A stretch of 6,305 nucleotides of DNA, from positions 2,258 to 8,562 of the forward strand of contig DAGO01000054.1 of the NCBI GenBank assembly GCA_002498185.1. The letters run 5' to 3'. The notes under the pieces are model-generated. The model did not search any database and had not been told where the DNA came from. It saw only the letters and a program-made list of their open reading frames with translations. Both the position numbers and the translations under genes were made by a program. This document shows, one piece after another, positions 5,084 to 6,305 of the stretch. Source of the stretch: Euryarchaeota archaeon UBA10. Its GTDB lineage: Archaea > Thermoplasmatota > Poseidoniia > Poseidoniales > Poseidoniaceae. The first letter of the stretch is position 1; each line of letters starts with the position of its first letter.

Positions 5084-6305
5084 ACTCGAACAATTGTTCC
5101 AAAAGCCAATCCGGATCGAATTGTATCAAATCGTCATATTCTTGTCCAACTCCGCACAAAACAATAGGCTGTCCAGTTGCATGGGCGATCGAAAGTCCGG
5201 CGCCGCCTTTAGCATCAGTATCTAATTTGGTTAGAACCGCGCCGTCAAATTTCAGCATCTGCTGGAAATTTCTTGCTTGGTCTACTGCATCATTTCCTGC
5301 AAGAGCATCACCAACGAATAGGGTCAAGTGTGGATTTGCAACGCGTCTAACCTTTTCTAATTCGGCCATTAGATTGGATTTATTTTGCATTCGGCCTGCT
5401 GTATCGACTAGGACAACGTCGATTCCTTTAGCCCTGGCAGAATCTACCGCATCTCTAGCGATCGCAGCCGAATCTCCTCCTCTCTGGGATGAAACACATC
5501 TGATATTGAGACGTTCACAATGGGTTTCCAATTGTTCGATTGCTCCTGCCCTGAATGTGTCTCCTGCTGCAGCAATAACGGACAGTCCGCGTTGCTGTAA
5601 ATTGTGAGCAACCTTCGCTACAGTAGTTGTTTTTCCAGTGCCATTTACACCTACAAACATAATCACAACCGGGGTATCTTCTTTTTCGATAAAACTCTGA
5701 ATTGATGCGTAAAAGTCCCAATAACCAGCATTCAAAATGCCTCTCAATGCCCTCTTCAAACTTGCTTCAAGAACTTTAGATAAATCCGCACCTTTACGTA
5801 ATCTTTGTCCGATTAGGTTTCGCTCTAGGGCTCCCATTACAGCAGAAACTGCATCTGATGAAATATCGGATTCTAACATAATCCATTCTAATTCCTCCAT
5901 TAGATTGCCGAGCGCTTCGCTATCTTTGATAACACGACCGCCAGATTCTACAACTCCACCACCAAGATCGATTGTAATTCCGTCTTCTTCAACGGAGCCG
6001 ATTCCACCAGTAGGTGCAGATTTTACCTCCACTAGTTGGCGTCCAGTTGTGGTTCTCATCATGTGTAAGTCTACGTTTGAGCCGGCCAATCTTTTCACAG
6101 CTTTAGCGCCGCGCTTTTTCATTTCCTTTTCTTTGGCTTTCTTTCTGGAGGCTTCTTTTTTTGCTTCTTTAGCAAGAAGTTTCTTCTCTTTACGAGTTAA
6201 TTTGGTTGGAAGAGTATATTCTTCTTCGTCATCCCAATCATCCCACTCATCGTCTTTAGTCGAGGGAAGTTGTAATTCTTCTTCTTCATCGAAATCTTCC
6301 CAGTC
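5082..6305 (-). CDS. ftsY: Signal recognition particle receptor FtsY (5' end beyond the window)
   Basis: FtsY is the membrane-associated SRP receptor GTPase that docks SRP-bound ribosomes at the translocon. The frame is open from the window edge, so 407 C-terminal residues are visible and the start lies outside. The 61 codons before the first in-window Met (6122) contain no ATG, GTG or TTG. Order of parts, numbered from that Met: upstream, an acidic Trp-containing stretch then a Lys-rich stretch; the N domain helices at about 68-132; the G domain with P-loop GVNGTGKTT (158-166), DTFRAGA (188-194), DTAGR (240-244) and GDALAGND (271-278); TKLD (298-301) with the following DAKGGA; and the closing GVGQEYDDLIQFD (324-336). 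All GTPase motifs are intact. Residues about 28-65, between the Lys-rich part and the N domain, are Gly-rich and unusual. The DUF1844 gene follows after 9 bp. Confidence 0.96.
   Translation of the reverse strand, partial: DWEDFDEEEELQLPSTKDDEWDDWDDEEEYTLPTKLTRKEKKLLAKEAKKEASRKKAKEKEMKKRGAKAVKRLAGSNVDLHMMRTTTGRQLVEVKSAPTGGIGSVEEDGITIDLGGGVVESGGRVIKDSEALGNLMEELEWIMLESDISSDAVSAVMGALERNLIGQRLRKGADLSKVLEASLKRALRGILNAGYWDFYASIQSFIEKEDTPVVIMFVGVNGTGKTTTVAKVAHNLQQRGLSVIAAAGDTFRAGAIEQLETHCERLNIRCVSSQRGGDSAAIARDAVDSARAKGIDVVLVDTAGRMQNKSNLMAELEKVRRVANPHLTLFVGDALAGNDAVDQARNFQQMLKFDGAVLTKLDTDAKGGAGLSIAHATGQPIVLCGVGQEYDDLIQFDPDWLLEQLFE

Noticed and set aside
5227..5721. Open frames on both strands inside the ftsY G domain
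   Set aside because: They overlap intact GTPase motifs in the real frame and have unstructured, Ser/Arg/Cys-rich translations.
1..6305. tRNA, rRNA, CRISPR, insertion sequence, phage or defence genes
   Set aside because: No cloverleaf with conserved arms, no direct-repeat array, no transposase or integrase motifs and no toxin-antitoxin-like pair were seen; nearly all bases are explained by the seven genes.

Overview
The window looks like a compact piece of a planktonic archaeal chromosome, most likely a Marine Group II / Poseidoniales-type euryarchaeon. This is inferred, at roughly 65% confidence. It rests on an archaeal-looking FtsY, a lipoprotein signal peptide ending in LAGC followed by a short acidic stretch, very tight gene packing, little use of Shine-Dalgarno sites and a moderately AT-rich composition. 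No rRNA, tRNA, CRISPR array, insertion sequence or phage gene is visible. A marine bacterium is not excluded.

Layout: on the minus strand, 60-1853 encodes a surface-anchored S15-family Xaa-Pro dipeptidyl-peptidase-like lipoprotein. It is divergent, across only 55 bp, from a plus-strand three-gene run: an NAD(P)-dependent extended SDR (1909-2874), a eukaryotic-type orotidine 5'-phosphate decarboxylase (2871-3698) and a small single-pass membrane protein (3695-4039). Consecutive genes in this run overlap by 4 bp (TTGA, then ATGA). The run collides head-on with a minus-strand set transcribed from the right edge: ftsY (5082 to beyond 6305, 5' end outside the window), a DUF1844 protein (4701-5072) and a receiver-domain protein with a C-terminal membrane anchor (3987-4646). 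The last genes of the two runs overlap tail to tail by 53 bp.

Functions: the lipoprotein fits peptide scavenging at the cell surface. The decarboxylase makes UMP. FtsY is the SRP receptor for co-translational membrane insertion. The DUF1844 protein lies 9 bp behind ftsY with a good Shine-Dalgarno site, so it is probably co-expressed with it. The receiver protein follows after a 54 bp gap that contains a near-perfect 28 bp palindrome touching its start codon, and it may have its own regulated promoter.

The points most worth following up are the tail-anchored receiver and its palindrome (TGTGA-N6-TCACA core), the eukaryotic-type decarboxylase with Ser at the usual phosphate-binding Arg position, the acidic Trp-containing N-terminal region of FtsY and the DUF1844-ftsY pairing. 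I see no clear evidence of a complete new defence or mobile system here.
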